A DNA stretch of 49,691 nucleotides from Peptococcaceae bacterium (GCA_009778595.1 WRJI01000008.1:1-49691), one strand, 5' to 3'; shown: positions 1 through 9,110, counted from the first letter of the stretch. A program made the numbers and translations. Notes: generated from the sequence alone by a model not told the origin.

Positions 1-1
1 G

Positions 2-244
2 AGGTGGATCGACCCTTGGGGATTGTCACCAAGTAGCAAACTGGATCGAGCACTTGGCGGCGTAGTTGGCGATCAGATGCAGGCGATGCACTTGCTTCCC
101 GTAGCAGAATGGGCAAGATATTCCTCATTCCTTGACGAGATCGGAATGGGAGGGATGCGGGATGTGGCCGGAAAAACAAGTTCGGCTTTTGGGGGGCTGG
201 CTGGCTCGGCTTTAACAAGAGGGAGCCTCCAATCCCCCGCCTGA
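2..244 (+). CDS. C-terminal fragment of an Rhs-like polymorphic toxin (5' end outside window, probably decayed)
   Basis: The frame is open from the window edge and begins with RWIDPWGLS, which resembles the (V/I)DPxGL signature that closes the Rhs/YD-repeat core. About 70 residues follow, including GDQMQAMHLLPVAEW and then DEIGMGGMRDVAGK. This looks like the start of an AHH-type HNH/endonuclease VII toxin domain (usual pattern AHHLIP...W), with the first histidine replaced by methionine. The reading ends in a low-complexity tail (SSAFGGLAGSALTRGSLQSPA), and no immunity-like gene follows before trxB. What is seen is the DPWGL junction and the HLLP motif. The family assignment is inferred and the domain is probably incomplete or inactive. 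A TTG at 23 could serve as an internal start, but a longer gene entering from the left is more likely. Confidence 0.45.
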   Translation, partial: RWIDPWGLSPSSKLDRALGGVVGDQMQAMHLLPVAEWARYSSFLDEIGMGGMRDVAGKTSSAFGGLAGSALTRGSLQSPA

Positions 245-332
245 CGGAGACCAGGATAAGCGTAAACATTTGCGGGCTTTTGGATCCTCCCGAAGCTCAA
301 TCATGCATTGGGACTGTTGCCGACACGACGAT

Positions 333-361
333 TTGCCTTTTACCCAAAAAGCCTTTAGAAT
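333..361 (+). promoter_or_regulatory. Candidate SigA promoter for trxB
   Basis: TTGCCT at 333-338, a 17-nt spacer, and TAGAAT at 356-361. It lies 46 nt upstream of the trxB start. The same hexamers and spacing occur before larB. Confidence 0.5.
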
Positions 362-406
362 TGAACGAAGAGTAGTTTTTCTCAGCGCGAAAGAGGGTAA
401 GAACAT

Positions 407-1354
407 ATGAACAACACACCAGAGCAGCTCTATGACGTCGCCATAATCGGTGCCGGTCCCGCAGGGTTGACTGCGGCAATTTACGCGGCGCGAGGCGGAC
501 TGACAACGGCTGTTTTTGAGTCCTCCGGTCCGGGAGGGAAAGCCGCATTGACGGACCGGATTGACAATTATCCCGGGTTTGCCGACGGGACAAGTGGATT
601 CGAGTTAATGAACGCTTTTTATGAGCAAGCAACCAACGTCGGGGCCCGGTTTTTTTTCGAAGAGGTTCGGGATGTGTACCTGAAAGATGATGTGAAAAAG
701 GTGCGGACACCGGCTCGGGAACTGCCGGCTCGAGTTGTGATTATTGCGTCGGGGTCCCGTCAGCGCACATTGGATATCCCGGGCGAAGATACTTTTCACG
801 GGCGCGGCGTTTCCTATTGCGCAACCTGTGACGGGCCTTTTTTTCGGGACAAACACGTTGTGGTGGTTGGCGGCGGCAACTCGGCTTTGCAAGAAGCTTC
901 CTATCTGACGAAGTTCGCCCACCTGGTCACCCTCGTACACAGACGGGAAGAGTTTCGAGGGTCACCGGCCGCTGTCGCTGAGGCCGGGAATAATCCCAAG
1001 ATCGAGTTTCGCCTTAATTATGCGCCCAAAAAAATCACCGGTGATGATAAAGTAACCGGTCTTGAGGTGGAGAGCACAGTGAATCATGCCACCGAGCTGA
1101 TTCCATGTGACGGCGTGTTTGTATATGTCGGATCTCAAGCCGGCGCCAATTTCACTGCTGCCGGTGTGGATATTGACGCGAGCGGTTATATTAAGACCGA
1201 CGCATCGATGCAAACCAATATCAAAGGTGTTTATGCGGCAGGGGATATCAGGGAAACGGTGTTGCGACAGGTCGCTACCGCCGTGGGAGACGGCGCGATT
1301 GCCGCGGTGGCAGCCGAGAAGTTTTTGTTGCGGCATGGGACGGATGCATCGTAA
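407..1354 (+). CDS. trxB: Thioredoxin reductase
   Basis: FAD-dependent disulfide reductase that passes electrons from NADPH to thioredoxin in the cytoplasm. The 315-residue length is normal. Visible features are the FAD-binding GAGPAG (residues 15-20), the redox pair CATC (138-141), the nucleotide-binding GGGNSA (155-160), HRREEFR (178-184), which fits recognition of the NADPH 2'-phosphate, and the C-terminal FAD motif GVYAAGDI. The usual GGQ after the first Rossmann strand reads GGK here, a small deviation. A GAGGG ribosome binding site precedes the ATG. The stop overlaps the start of the rhomboid gene (TAATG), so the two are translationally coupled. Function is clear; only the electron donor (NADPH versus another reductant) is inferred. 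Confidence 0.93.
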   Translation: MNNTPEQLYDVAIIGAGPAGLTAAIYAARGGLTTAVFESSGPGGKAALTDRIDNYPGFADGTSGFELMNAFYEQATNVGARFFFEEVRDVYLKDDVKKVRTPARELPARVVIIASGSRQRTLDIPGEDTFHGRGVSYCATCDGPFFRDKHVVVVGGGNSALQEASYLTKFAHLVTLVHRREEFRGSPAAVAEAGNNPKIEFRLNYAPKKITGDDKVTGLEVESTVNHATELIPCDGVFVYVGSQAGANFTAAGVDIDASGYIKTDASMQTNIKGVYAAGDIRETVLRQVATAVGDGAIAAVAAEKFLLRHGTDAS

Positions 1355-1938
1355 TGGATCTGAAAACCTATGTGAAAACATTTCCGGTCACATGTTCTTT
1401 GATCACCCTCATTGTCATCGTCTTTTTGATGATGACTCTGGCCGGAGGCTCGACGAATGAGGGGGTGCTTTTGCGGTTTGGCGCGAATTATGCTCCCTTG
1501 ATTCAAAAGGGGGAGTATTGGCGTTTGGTGACCTGCAATTTTTTGCATATCGGGTTTATGCATCTGGCTTTGAATTCTGTGGCCTTGATTGCTTTGGGGG
1601 GTATGGCGGAGACTTTATTTCGCAGGTTCAAATATAGCGTGCTCATTCTGTTGAGCGGCTTTTTTGCGGCTTTAACCAGCTATATGTTTCATCCGAATTC
1701 GATTTCGGCAGGGGCGTCCGGCGCGGTATTTGGCATCGTCGGCGCGATATTGATTACAGCCTTGAGAAATCAGCGTTTCAGAGCAAGCGGCTTGACCTCT
1801 TCCTTGGTTTTTCTGGTTGTTATCAATCTCATTTTCGGTTTTATGACAGATTATGTTGACAACGCGGCGCATATTGGCGGCTTGGTTGCCGGTCTGGCGA
1901 TCGGCGGTTTTTACCGGGTGATAGGCCGTTTCGATTGA
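1354..1938 (+). CDS. Rhomboid family intramembrane serine protease
   Basis: Small (194-residue) integral membrane protein of the rhomboid family, which cleaves transmembrane segments of other membrane proteins. About six hydrophobic helices can be traced. The catalytic pattern is complete: HxxxN (His70, Asn74) in helix 2, GASG with the nucleophile Ser122, and the catalytic His173 in AAHIGG. The start ATG overlaps the trxB stop by one base, so it is probably expressed with trxB. The family is clear from the motifs. No substrate can be inferred, and the coupling to thioredoxin reductase is not a known functional pair. Confidence 0.9.
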   Translation: MDLKTYVKTFPVTCSLITLIVIVFLMMTLAGGSTNEGVLLRFGANYAPLIQKGEYWRLVTCNFLHIGFMHLALNSVALIALGGMAETLFRRFKYSVLILLSGFFAALTSYMFHPNSISAGASGAVFGIVGAILITALRNQRFRASGLTSSLVFLVVINLIFGFMTDYVDNAAHIGGLVAGLAIGGFYRVIGRFD

Positions 1939-2039
1939 GTTATAGACAGCAACTTGTTATTGTTTTTTCGAGAAGGATTCGCGGGGGACGCTGAGGAATA
2001 CTATAGAATAAAGGCACACAGATGTGAGAAGAGGGTTCA

Positions 2040-4049
2040 ATGGTAATATCCCGATCAGAATCTGCCGGTCGATCCCGTGGGGCAAAAACGCCACAAGAGA
2101 AGCGCACACGCAGCCGTATTAAGAAGAGAAAATATTTTCGCCGCGAGAAGCTTGTTTATGTGCTTTTTGGGTTCGCATTCATTTTTATTGTGGTTTGGCT
2201 TGCGTACCTCCAACTCTTTAACGCGTCGGAAATTCGCGCGATGGGGTCCCGGTTTGCTTTGACAGAATCTCCGGTGTCAACGCCTTTTCGGGGCCGTATT
2301 GTGGACGCTCAGGGCCAGCTTCTGGTTTCCAGTGTTGAGGAGCGGCAAATCTTCGTGGATCCGGTTTTCATCAAGAGTTTTATCGGCTCATCCCGAAACA
2401 CGAAGGGCTGGACGGCTGATTCTGTGGCAGAGACTTTGTCAGAAATGTTGTCTTTGGATAAAGGACATCTGACGGAGGTTCTCCGGCGGGATGTTCAGTA
2501 TGAGCGTATCGCTTCCAATGTTGATCTGGAGTTGGCTCAGGCGATAATGGATCTTGGCATTGACGGTGTGGGTTCCCATAAGACCTATCGTCGTTGTTAT
2601 CCTTTACAGACGTACGCAGCCGGGTCTTTGGGCATTGTGTTGCTCGATGGCAACGGTGCGGAAGGTGTTGAGCGATCCTACAACAACGAACTTCTGGGCA
2701 AGGGATTCTCCGGTCCCCAGTCCCTGAAATTGACGCTGGATTCGACGATTCAGCATTGGATAGAGAAGGAAGTCATAAGGCTGGTCAGAGAATATAGTCC
2801 GGATCGGGTTTGTGTTCTGGCTATGGATCCCAAGTCGGGAAAAATCCTGGGTAACGCATCTTACCCGAGTTTCGATCCCAACGACTATCAGAAGAAATCT
2901 ATGGAAGACAGGAAAAACTTGGCGGTGACCATGACGTATGAGCCTGGGTCTGTCTTCAAAATCATCACCGGCAGCGCCGCGGTGGAGGAAGCCGTGATAA
3001 CCCAGAATGAGCTTTTTAACGATCCGGGGTTCTTGAACGTGGGGCGGAGAACGATTACCAATTGGGACGCCAACACGATTCAACATGGACTTGTGACTTT
3101 TTCGGATGGGATGATTTCTTCTTCCAATGTCGTGTTGGCGCAGGTGGGGCAGCGGTTAGGCCGGGACAAGTTTTTTTCGTATCTGCGTTCTTTTGGGTTT
3201 GGCGAAAAAAGCGGTGTGGATTTGCCGGCAGAAGAGATGGGCCTGCTTGTGGATGAAAGAGAAACCCGTGAGATCGAGCTGGCGGTTATGTCCTTTGGGC
3301 AGTCCAATCTGGTGACGCCGGTTCAGATGCTTTCGGCGATCTGTGCGGTGGCCAACGGCGGCACCCTCTATAGGCCGTATATTGTCGATACGATTTATGA
3401 CAGTCAGGAGAATGTTGTGCGGCAAAACCAGCCAAAGATTGTGCGTGAGATTCTGTCTCTGGAAACATGTTCTATTATGAATGATATTCTGATTGATGTT
3501 GTTGAAGAGGGGACCGGTGGACGGGCGAAGATTTCCGGCATTAGGGTGGCGGGTAAAACGGGGACGGCGCAAAAGCTCAATCCGGATACCTTAGAATATT
3601 ATGACAATGTCCATATTGTTTCTTTCGGGGCCTACGCACCGGCTGATGATCCCAAAATCGCGCTTTTAATTGTTGTTGACAACCCTCATGGGCAAGAGGT
3701 TCTGGGGGGACAGGTGGCCGCGCCGGCGGCAAAAAATATTCTGGAAGGTGTTCTGCATTACATGGGGGTTCCTGTGGAGAAAGATACACCGGATGATATC
3801 GACAGTTTCAAGTCGACAGAGGGTCCGTCTTCAACAGAGGTTAACCCGGAAAGACCCTTGATCAGCGGTGAAGCCTGCGTGCCCAACCTCCGGGGGATGA
3901 CTATGGGGCAAGCCGGACAAGCTCTGTCTGCCCAAGGTCTGACATTCTCTTTCGAGGGTAGCGGGCTGGTTATTGGGCAGTCGCCCAAGGCAGGAAGTAT
4001 TGTGAATGTGGGGGATCAGGTCAAGGTTACGTTTGAGAGTCACGATTGA
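2040..4049 (+). CDS. Class B penicillin-binding protein with C-terminal PASTA domain (SpoVD/FtsI type)
   Basis: DD-transpeptidase that cross-links septal or spore-cortex peptidoglycan, anchored in the membrane. The 669 residues contain a basic N-terminal tail, one transmembrane helix (about 38-58), a dimerisation region starting near FRGRIVDAQG (83-92), and the transpeptidase domain with SVFK (304-307, Ser304 nucleophile), SSN (361-363) and KTGTA (506-510). A single PASTA domain spans about 608-669 (VPNLRGMTMGQA...). The architecture matches B. subtilis SpoVD and PASTA-bearing FtsI proteins. The gene is not in a dcw cluster here, so division versus sporulation cannot be decided. It stands alone between the rhomboid and larB. 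No good -35/-10 pair was found in the 100-nt upstream gap, although TATAGAAT occurs at 2002-2009. Confidence 0.92.
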   Translation: MVISRSESAGRSRGAKTPQEKRTRSRIKKRKYFRREKLVYVLFGFAFIFIVVWLAYLQLFNASEIRAMGSRFALTESPVSTPFRGRIVDAQGQLLVSSVEERQIFVDPVFIKSFIGSSRNTKGWTADSVAETLSEMLSLDKGHLTEVLRRDVQYERIASNVDLELAQAIMDLGIDGVGSHKTYRRCYPLQTYAAGSLGIVLLDGNGAEGVERSYNNELLGKGFSGPQSLKLTLDSTIQHWIEKEVIRLVREYSPDRVCVLAMDPKSGKILGNASYPSFDPNDYQKKSMEDRKNLAVTMTYEPGSVFKIITGSAAVEEAVITQNELFNDPGFLNVGRRTITNWDANTIQHGLVTFSDGMISSSNVVLAQVGQRLGRDKFFSYLRSFGFGEKSGVDLPAEEMGLLVDERETREIELAVMSFGQSNLVTPVQMLSAICAVANGGTLYRPYIVDTIYDSQENVVRQNQPKIVREILSLETCSIMNDILIDVVEEGTGGRAKISGIRVAGKTGTAQKLNPDTLEYYDNVHIVSFGAYAPADDPKIALLIVVDNPHGQEVLGGQVAAPAAKNILEGVLHYMGVPVEKDTPDDIDSFKSTEGPSSTEVNPERPLISGEACVPNLRGMTMGQAGQALSAQGLTFSFEGSGLVIGQSPKAGSIVNVGDQVKVTFESHD

Positions 4050-4084
4050 TCTTGTCTGTCAGGGACTGTAATACGGATTGTGTA

Positions 4085-4113
4085 TTGCCTTTTTCCAATA
4101 TTGACTTTAGAAT
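4085..4113 (+). promoter_or_regulatory. Candidate SigA promoter for larB-cbiET
   Basis: TTGCCT at 4085-4090, 17-nt spacer, TAGAAT at 4108-4113, about 44 nt upstream of the larB GTG. An overlapping alternative is TTGACT (4101-4106) with TAAGAT (4122-4127), but its spacing is only 15 nt. Confidence 0.5.
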
Positions 4114-4156
4114 AAGACTTGTAAGATGACTTATTCAGCTGAGAGGTTGATAGCCA

Positions 4157-4840
4157 GTGAACGAAACACCTGAGTCTTATGACAGAAATGAACTGGAATT
4201 TGCTTGTGTGGATGTGAGTCGGCAAGCCCGCCAGGGGTTTGCAGAGGTTGTGTTCTGTCAGGGAAAAACTCATGAACAGATCGTCTCGATTTTGGGGTCT
4301 CTTTTCAAGGAGTGTTCAGGCAATATTTTAGCGACCCGTGCGGATCCTGACGTGTATAAATATGTTGCCAAATATTTGGAAGGCGTGGAGTATAATGAAT
4401 TAGCCCGGACGATGGTTTGGCGGCGAGGACCTCAGACCGAAAAAGGACGAATCTTAATAGTTTCAGCGGGAACGTCTGATGTTCCTGTGGCAGAGGAGGC
4501 GGCTGTGACGGCTTCGATTATGGGCAATCGGGTTGAACGGTTGTATGATGTTGGCGTCGCCGGAATTCATCGCGTGCTGGTACATATGGATATGATCCGG
4601 CAGGCGCGGGTCCTGGTGGTGGTCGCGGGGATGGATGGTGCGTTGCCCAGTGTTATCGGCGGTCTTGTCGATAAGCCGGTCATTGCTGTTCCAACCAGTG
4701 TGGGTTATGGGGCCAGCTTCGGGGGATTGGCAGCCCTTCTGACGATGTTGAATTCCTGCGCGGCGGGGGTCGGGGTCGTCAATATTGATAACGGGTTCGG
4801 TGCCGGGAGATTGGCGGCGACGATTAATCAGTTGACATGA
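4157..4840 (+). CDS. larB: LarB, pyridinium-3,5-biscarboxylic acid mononucleotide synthase
   Basis: First enzyme of nickel-pincer nucleotide cofactor biosynthesis, the cofactor of lactate racemase LarA and relatives. It carboxylates nicotinic acid adenine dinucleotide and cleaves it. The 227 residues carry the LarB signature set: an N-terminal SRxxRxGFxExVFCxGKT block (21-38), AGTSDVPVAEEA (104-115), YDVGVAG (130-136), AGMDGALPSV (157-166), VPTSVGYGAS (178-187) and NSCAAGVGVVNIDNGFGA (199-216). Cys201 in the last block is presumably the functionally important cysteine. The C-terminal half has the AIR-carboxylase (PurE-like) fold. GTG start with a GAGAGG site 10 nt upstream. larC, larE and larA are not in the window, and cbiET follows 47 nt downstream. 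Confidence 0.9.
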   Translation: MNETPESYDRNELEFACVDVSRQARQGFAEVVFCQGKTHEQIVSILGSLFKECSGNILATRADPDVYKYVAKYLEGVEYNELARTMVWRRGPQTEKGRILIVSAGTSDVPVAEEAAVTASIMGNRVERLYDVGVAGIHRVLVHMDMIRQARVLVVVAGMDGALPSVIGGLVDKPVIAVPTSVGYGASFGGLAALLTMLNSCAAGVGVVNIDNGFGAGRLAATINQLT

Positions 4841-4887
4841 AAAGAATCTACGTGTGAGTATAACGCGTGAGTAAGGGAGTGTTGAGT

Positions 4888-6120
4888 ATGATTGTGGTGA
4901 TCGGAATGGGTCCGGAACAAGCGGAATGGCTGCCGTCACATACTCTGGAGGCGATAGGTTCCTGCGATTCTCTTATCGGAAGCCAGAAGATGAAGACTCT
5001 TTGCCGTGATGTGTCCGGTGTTAAAGAGAAGAAGTTCCATCTGTCAGGCAACTATTTGCAGACTCTGGAACTGGCGAAGAATTATCACAAACAGGATAAA
5101 CGGTTAGGGGTATTGGTTCCTGGAGATCCGGGGTTTTTCGGCGTTTTACCTCATCTCAGAGAGGTTTTTGCTCCTGAGGAAATCGAACTGCATCCGGGGA
5201 TCGGGACAGTTCAGTTGCTTTTCGCTAAAGCCGGGATGCCTTGGCATGACGCGACTTTTTTTGATCTGGAGGATCACGAAGTTGACGTGCTGCCCCGGGG
5301 GATTCTGCGGCCCCTGGTGGTGATGACCCGGGAGAAGAATACAGCCCAGCAAGTGGCGCAGATTTTTCTTGAGCGATCGCAAAATCCGACGATTGCAGTG
5401 GGGAAAAATTTGGGCCGCCCCAAAGAATTCTTCCGGACCTTTACGGCGATGGCTTTGGCGCGTCACCCAGAAGCCTTGTGTGATGTTGCGTTACTTGTTC
5501 ATGCCGGGAATTATCAGAATTCATGGCTCAAGGGAGGTTTGCGTATCGGTATTCCTGACCGGGAGTTTGTCCGGGGCGATGCGCCAATGACCAAGGCGGA
5601 AATTAGGGTTCAGGTTCTGGCAAAAGCCCAGATTTCTTTGTATGACTATATTTTGGATGTGGGATCCGGTACCGGCAGCATTGGGATCGAGGCTGCCGCC
5701 ATTGCTAATGAGGGGATGGTTTTTGCTATCGAAAACAATCGGGAAGCCCAACAGCTTATCCGTGCTAATATGCGAAAGTTTGCCGTGGCTAACTTGAAGT
5801 TGGTTTCCGGAACGGCTCCGGAAGTATTTTCCAAGATCCCACCCGTTAACGTATGCATTATCAACGGAACTCGGGGTAGATTAAGAGAAGTACTTACTGA
5901 GGCCCCGCTTGTTCCGGGGGGACGCATGGTTGTAACGGCGGTGAGCTTGGAAAAGGTTGCTAACGCGCTGGCTATTATGAAAACTCTCGATTTTGATGAA
6001 ATCGAGATTGTTTCTCTGCAAGCGGTGCGCTGGCCGGAAATTGATAACTTGCATGTTGCTCAAGCTATCAATCCCGTATTCATTATTTCGGCACGGAAAG
6101 CGTTGCTCGAGAGTTCCTGA
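4888..6120 (+). CDS. cbiET: Precorrin-6Y C5,15-methyltransferase (decarboxylating), CbiE-CbiT fusion
   Basis: Bifunctional corrin-ring enzyme of cobalamin biosynthesis that methylates C5 and C15 and decarboxylates the acetate chain at C12. The 410 residues show the CbiE tetrapyrrole methylase domain at about 1-205 (MIVVIGMGP start, VPGDPGF at 77-83) and the CbiT domain at about 220-400 (IPDREF 222-227, MTKAEIR, SAM motif [11 protein letters not shown] 258-268). The ATG at 4888 is preferred to an in-frame GTG at 4867 because AAGGGA lies 9 nt upstream and the protein then starts directly with the first beta strand. No other cobalamin gene is in the window, so this is an isolated pathway gene coupled to larB. 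Confidence 0.9.
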   Translation: MIVVIGMGPEQAEWLPSHTLEAIGSCDSLIGSQKMKTLCRDVSGVKEKKFHLSGNYLQTLELAKNYHKQDKRLGVLVPGDPGFFGVLPHLREVFAPEEIELHPGIGTVQLLFAKAGMPWHDATFFDLEDHEVDVLPRGILRPLVVMTREKNTAQQVAQIFLERSQNPTIAVGKNLGRPKEFFRTFTAMALARHPEALCDVALLVHAGNYQNSWLKGGLRIGIPDREFVRGDAPMTKAEIRVQVLAKAQISLYDYILDVGSGTGSIGIEAAAIANEGMVFAIENNREAQQLIRANMRKFAVANLKLVSGTAPEVFSKIPPVNVCIINGTRGRLREVLTEAPLVPGGRMVVTAVSLEKVANALAIMKTLDFDEIEIVSLQAVRWPEIDNLHVAQAINPVFIISARKALLESS

Positions 6121-6200
6121 TTCGCTGGTTCGAATCGATTGAGATGGAAGAGCAGGGGTTTTTCGAAGGTTTTAGAAAAAATCTATGGAGGTCGAGAATT

Positions 6201-7202
6201 ATGGCGAGGATGGCGATTAACGGGTTTGGGAGAATCGGGCGGTTATCTCTGCGGGCGGCACTGCAAAAGAATAGCCCTGTAGAAGTCGTTGCAGTGAATG
6301 ATTTGGGCAAACCGGATATGTTGGCGCATTTGTTCAAGTATGATTCGATTCATGGAAACTTGCCTTATGATGTCAGCCTTGATGGCGATACAATGAAAGT
6401 GCAAGGGAAAAGTATTAAACTTCTTGCTGAACGGGATCCTGAGAAGCTTCCGTGGGGCGATTTGGGCGTCGATATTGTTGTGGAATCAACAGGTCGGTTT
6501 GTTGCGAAACCTGACGCGAGCAAGCATTTGACGGCAGGCGCGAAGAAGGTCGTCATATCGGCTCCGGGCAAGGATGAAGATATCACGATTGTTATGGGCG
6601 TCAATGAGTCGATGTACGATCCTCAAGCCCATAACATTATTTCTAACGCTTCTTGCACGACCAATTGTCTGGCGCCTGTAGCGAAAGTGCTGTTGGATTC
6701 TTTTGGCATTGAGCAGGGGATGATGACCACATGCCATTCGGTGACGAACGACCAGAGGATTCTGGATTTTGAGCATAGCGATTGGCGTAGGGCTAGGGCA
6801 GCTTTCAATTCGATGATTCCGACGACAACAGGGGCGGCCAAAGCAGTATCTCTTGTTATTCCCGAACTGAAAGGCAAGATGCACGGCATGGCGATCCGGG
6901 TGCCGACGTCCAATGTTTCGGTGGTGGATCTTGTGATTGTGTTGAGTCGACCGACGACGAAAGATGAGGTTAACGCTAAGCTGAAAGCCGCTGCCGAAGG
7001 GCCGCTGAAAGGAATCATGGCCTATTGCGATCTGCCTTTGGTTTCCGTGGATTTCAACGGGGATGCCCACAGCTCAACCGTCGACGCCCTTTCCACAATG
7101 ATGGTCGGAGACAGAATGCTTAAAGTATTGTCCTGGTATGATAACGAGTGGGGGTATTCGAACCGCATTGTTGATCTTGTCAATCATATTGCGTCTTTCT
7201 AA
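6201..7202 (+). CDS. gap: Glyceraldehyde-3-phosphate dehydrogenase, type I
   Basis: Glycolytic enzyme that oxidises glyceraldehyde 3-phosphate to 1,3-bisphosphoglycerate with NAD. The 333 residues include the dinucleotide motif INGFGRIGR (6-14), VNDLG (33-37, Asp suggests NAD preference), the catalytic SCTTNC (151-156, nucleophile Cys152), the catalytic His179 in TTCHSVTND, and the C-terminal [11 protein letters not shown]. The frame could be read from an upstream ATG at 6144, but GGAGG at 6187-6191 and the conserved N-terminus fix the start at 6201. TTCHS replaces the more common TVHAY, a mild difference. pyk follows after a 100-nt gap with a strong hairpin, making a small glycolytic unit. 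Confidence 0.95.
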   Translation: MARMAINGFGRIGRLSLRAALQKNSPVEVVAVNDLGKPDMLAHLFKYDSIHGNLPYDVSLDGDTMKVQGKSIKLLAERDPEKLPWGDLGVDIVVESTGRFVAKPDASKHLTAGAKKVVISAPGKDEDITIVMGVNESMYDPQAHNIISNASCTTNCLAPVAKVLLDSFGIEQGMMTTCHSVTNDQRILDFEHSDWRRARAAFNSMIPTTTGAAKAVSLVIPELKGKMHGMAIRVPTSNVSVVDLVIVLSRPTTKDEVNAKLKAAAEGPLKGIMAYCDLPLVSVDFNGDAHSSTVDALSTMMVGDRMLKVLSWYDNEWGYSNRIVDLVNHIASF

Positions 7203-7222
7203 GCCTTGTCGCTGAAGAGGGG

Positions 7223-7260
7223 GGGCGTCGCTGCGCTTGATCGGAAGCGCAGCAACGCCC
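7223..7260 (+). promoter_or_regulatory. Strong hairpin between gap and pyk
   Basis: A 16-bp inverted repeat with one mismatch: arms at 7223-7238 and 7245-7260, loop gatcgg. The arms run GGGCGTCGCTGCGCTT / AAGCGCAGCAACGCCC. No T-run follows, so it is not a standard intrinsic terminator. An mRNA processing or stability element, or a partial terminator, is possible. Confidence 0.6.
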
Positions 7261-7302
7261 GGATGGGGGAACAGAATAACGAATATCGAGCGGGAGGCTG
7301 TC

Positions 7303-9030
7303 ATGAGAAGAACCAAAATAATTTGTACTTTGGGACCTGCCACGAAATCTCCGGAGATGGTCAGAAGGTTGATGGAAGCAGGCATGAACGTCGCGCGGCT
7401 GAATTTTTCCCACGGGACTTATGATGAACATCAGGATTTGATTGATACAATTAAAGAGCAAGCGGTATTGTTGGAGCTGCCGGTGGCGATCCTTCTTGAC
7501 ACGAAAGGGCCGGAGATTCGTACAGGTTTGATGCCTGATGCAGGCGTGGCGCTGCAAGACGGACAGGAGTTCTTGCTGGATCTTGACAATGCTGTCGGGT
7601 CCCTCGAAAGGACATCGGTTTCTTATGAGAAGCTTTGGCGGGAAGTGGCTGTGGGGTCACGTATTCTTCTCGATGACGGTCTTATCGAGCTTCGGGTTGT
7701 TGAGATTACGGCGGGGCGTATCGCGACCCGTGTTGTCCATGGCGGGTTGCTGCAGTCCCGCAAGGGTGTGAATGTCCCTGGGGTTTCTATTCAGTTGCCG
7801 GCATTGACAGAGAAGGATATTAAGGATATTGAGTTTGGGTTGGCTAATGAGGTGGATTTCATCGCAGCCTCTTTTACCCGCAAGGCTGCCGATATCATGG
7901 AAGTGCATAAGGTTGTGGAACGTCACAAGAGTCGGGTTAAGATTATCGCAAAAATTGAGAACCGTGACGGCGTTGAAAATGTTGAGTCCATTCTCAACGT
8001 ATGCGACGGGATTATGATTGCCCGGGGGGATTTGGGTGTTGAAATCCCGGTTGAGGATGTTCCTGTCTCCCAGAAGGAAATCATTTGTCGTTGCAATGCG
8101 ATTGGGAAAACGGCCATTGTTGCCACGCAAATGTTGGATTCAATGATACGGCGGCCACAACCGACCAGAGCTGAAGCCAGCGATGTGGCCAACGCCATTC
8201 TGGATGGAGCGGACGCCATTATGCTTTCCGGTGAGACCGCGTCGGGGCGGTTTCCGGTTGAAGCGTTGGAGATGATGGATCGGTTGGCCAGGCGTACGGA
8301 GGAGATTGTGTTCCAAACGAAGTGTCCCGGCAAACATGCTGATTCTATTTCTGACGCCATTGCCCATGCCAGTGCCACCCTTGCTGAGGATCTCAACGCC
8401 ACGGCGATTATTACACCGACCCAGACCGGGTTGACACCGAATTTTATCGCAATGCACCGACCAAGGGCGTTGGCGATTGCGACGACGCCGTTTCCTCAGA
8501 CTGCGAGGATGTTGGCGTTGACTTGGGGTGTCTACCCGATTATCGTTCCTGATGTGGAGGGTACCGATGAATTGCTTTCTGTGTCTGTGACCTATGCCCA
8601 GAAGAATAATATGATCAAAACAGGAGATATTGTCGTTCTTACGGCAGGGGTCCCTGTGGGTCAGGCAGGGACAACCAACTTGATTAAGGTCCAGGTCGTG
8701 GGGAAGGTTCTGGCTCGGGGGCTGGGGATTGGGCATGCTGTAATTTCGGGGACGGCCAGCCGGTTGGTGGATTCTGAAGAGTTTGTTGATGGGCAGATAT
8801 TTGTGGCCGGTACTACCGGCAGCGAAGATATGTCTGTCATTGCTAAGGCCGGAGCCCTTGTGGTTGAAGAAGGGGGACTGACCTCTCATGCCGCGATCGC
8901 GGCGCTAGAATACAAGATTCCGGCTGTGGTGGCGGCTCATGATGCCATGAAACAAATACGAGAGGGCCAATTTATCACTGTTGACGCGATCACAGGTGTT
9001 ATTTATGAAGGGGTGGTGTCAATGCTTTGA
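7303..9030 (+). CDS. pyk: Pyruvate kinase with C-terminal PEP-utiliser domain
   Basis: Last step of glycolysis, PEP plus ADP to pyruvate plus ATP. The 575 residues match the long Bacillota form. The catalytic barrel shows ARLNFSHG (31-38), LLDTKGPEIRTG (64-75), IIAKIENRDG (Lys217 is the acid/base lysine) and MIARGDLG (238-245). The extra C-terminal PEP-utilising mobile domain ends the protein, with GGLTSHAAI (His529). In pyruvate kinases this domain resembles the phosphohistidine swivel domain and its role there is not settled. The start ATG 7303 has GGGAGG 5 nt upstream, and an in-frame upstream ATG (7237) falls inside the hairpin. It is probably co-transcribed with gap. Confidence 0.95.
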   Translation: MRRTKIICTLGPATKSPEMVRRLMEAGMNVARLNFSHGTYDEHQDLIDTIKEQAVLLELPVAILLDTKGPEIRTGLMPDAGVALQDGQEFLLDLDNAVGSLERTSVSYEKLWREVAVGSRILLDDGLIELRVVEITAGRIATRVVHGGLLQSRKGVNVPGVSIQLPALTEKDIKDIEFGLANEVDFIAASFTRKAADIMEVHKVVERHKSRVKIIAKIENRDGVENVESILNVCDGIMIARGDLGVEIPVEDVPVSQKEIICRCNAIGKTAIVATQMLDSMIRRPQPTRAEASDVANAILDGADAIMLSGETASGRFPVEALEMMDRLARRTEEIVFQTKCPGKHADSISDAIAHASATLAEDLNATAIITPTQTGLTPNFIAMHRPRALAIATTPFPQTARMLALTWGVYPIIVPDVEGTDELLSVSVTYAQKNNMIKTGDIVVLTAGVPVGQAGTTNLIKVQVVGKVLARGLGIGHAVISGTASRLVDSEEFVDGQIFVAGTTGSEDMSVIAKAGALVVEEGGLTSHAAIAALEYKIPAVVAAHDAMKQIREGQFITVDAITGVIYEGVVSML

Positions 9031-9081
9031 GGACGAATACATAACCTTGCGAGCGAGCTGATTCGCTGATTCGTAATGTAT

Positions 9082-9110
9082 TTGTGAATCTTGCGGTTTT
9101 CTGGTATGCT
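9082..9110 (+). promoter_or_regulatory. Candidate extended -10 promoter for serC-serA-DUF1015
   Basis: TTGTGA at 9082-9087, 17-nt spacer, TATGCT at 9105-9110, with TGG directly before the -10 (extended -10 TGn). It lies about 70 nt before the serC start. Confidence 0.6.

Noticed and set aside
6118-9079. Similar short sequence (ctgattcgctgNttcg) after cbiET and after pyk
   Set aside because: A 16-base near match between two sites is expected several times by chance in a 50-kb window.
9037-9082. Inverted repeat AATACAT...ATGTATT after pyk as a terminator
   Set aside because: The loop is long, the inner pairing weak and no T-run follows; the same segment overlaps the better supported serC promoter.
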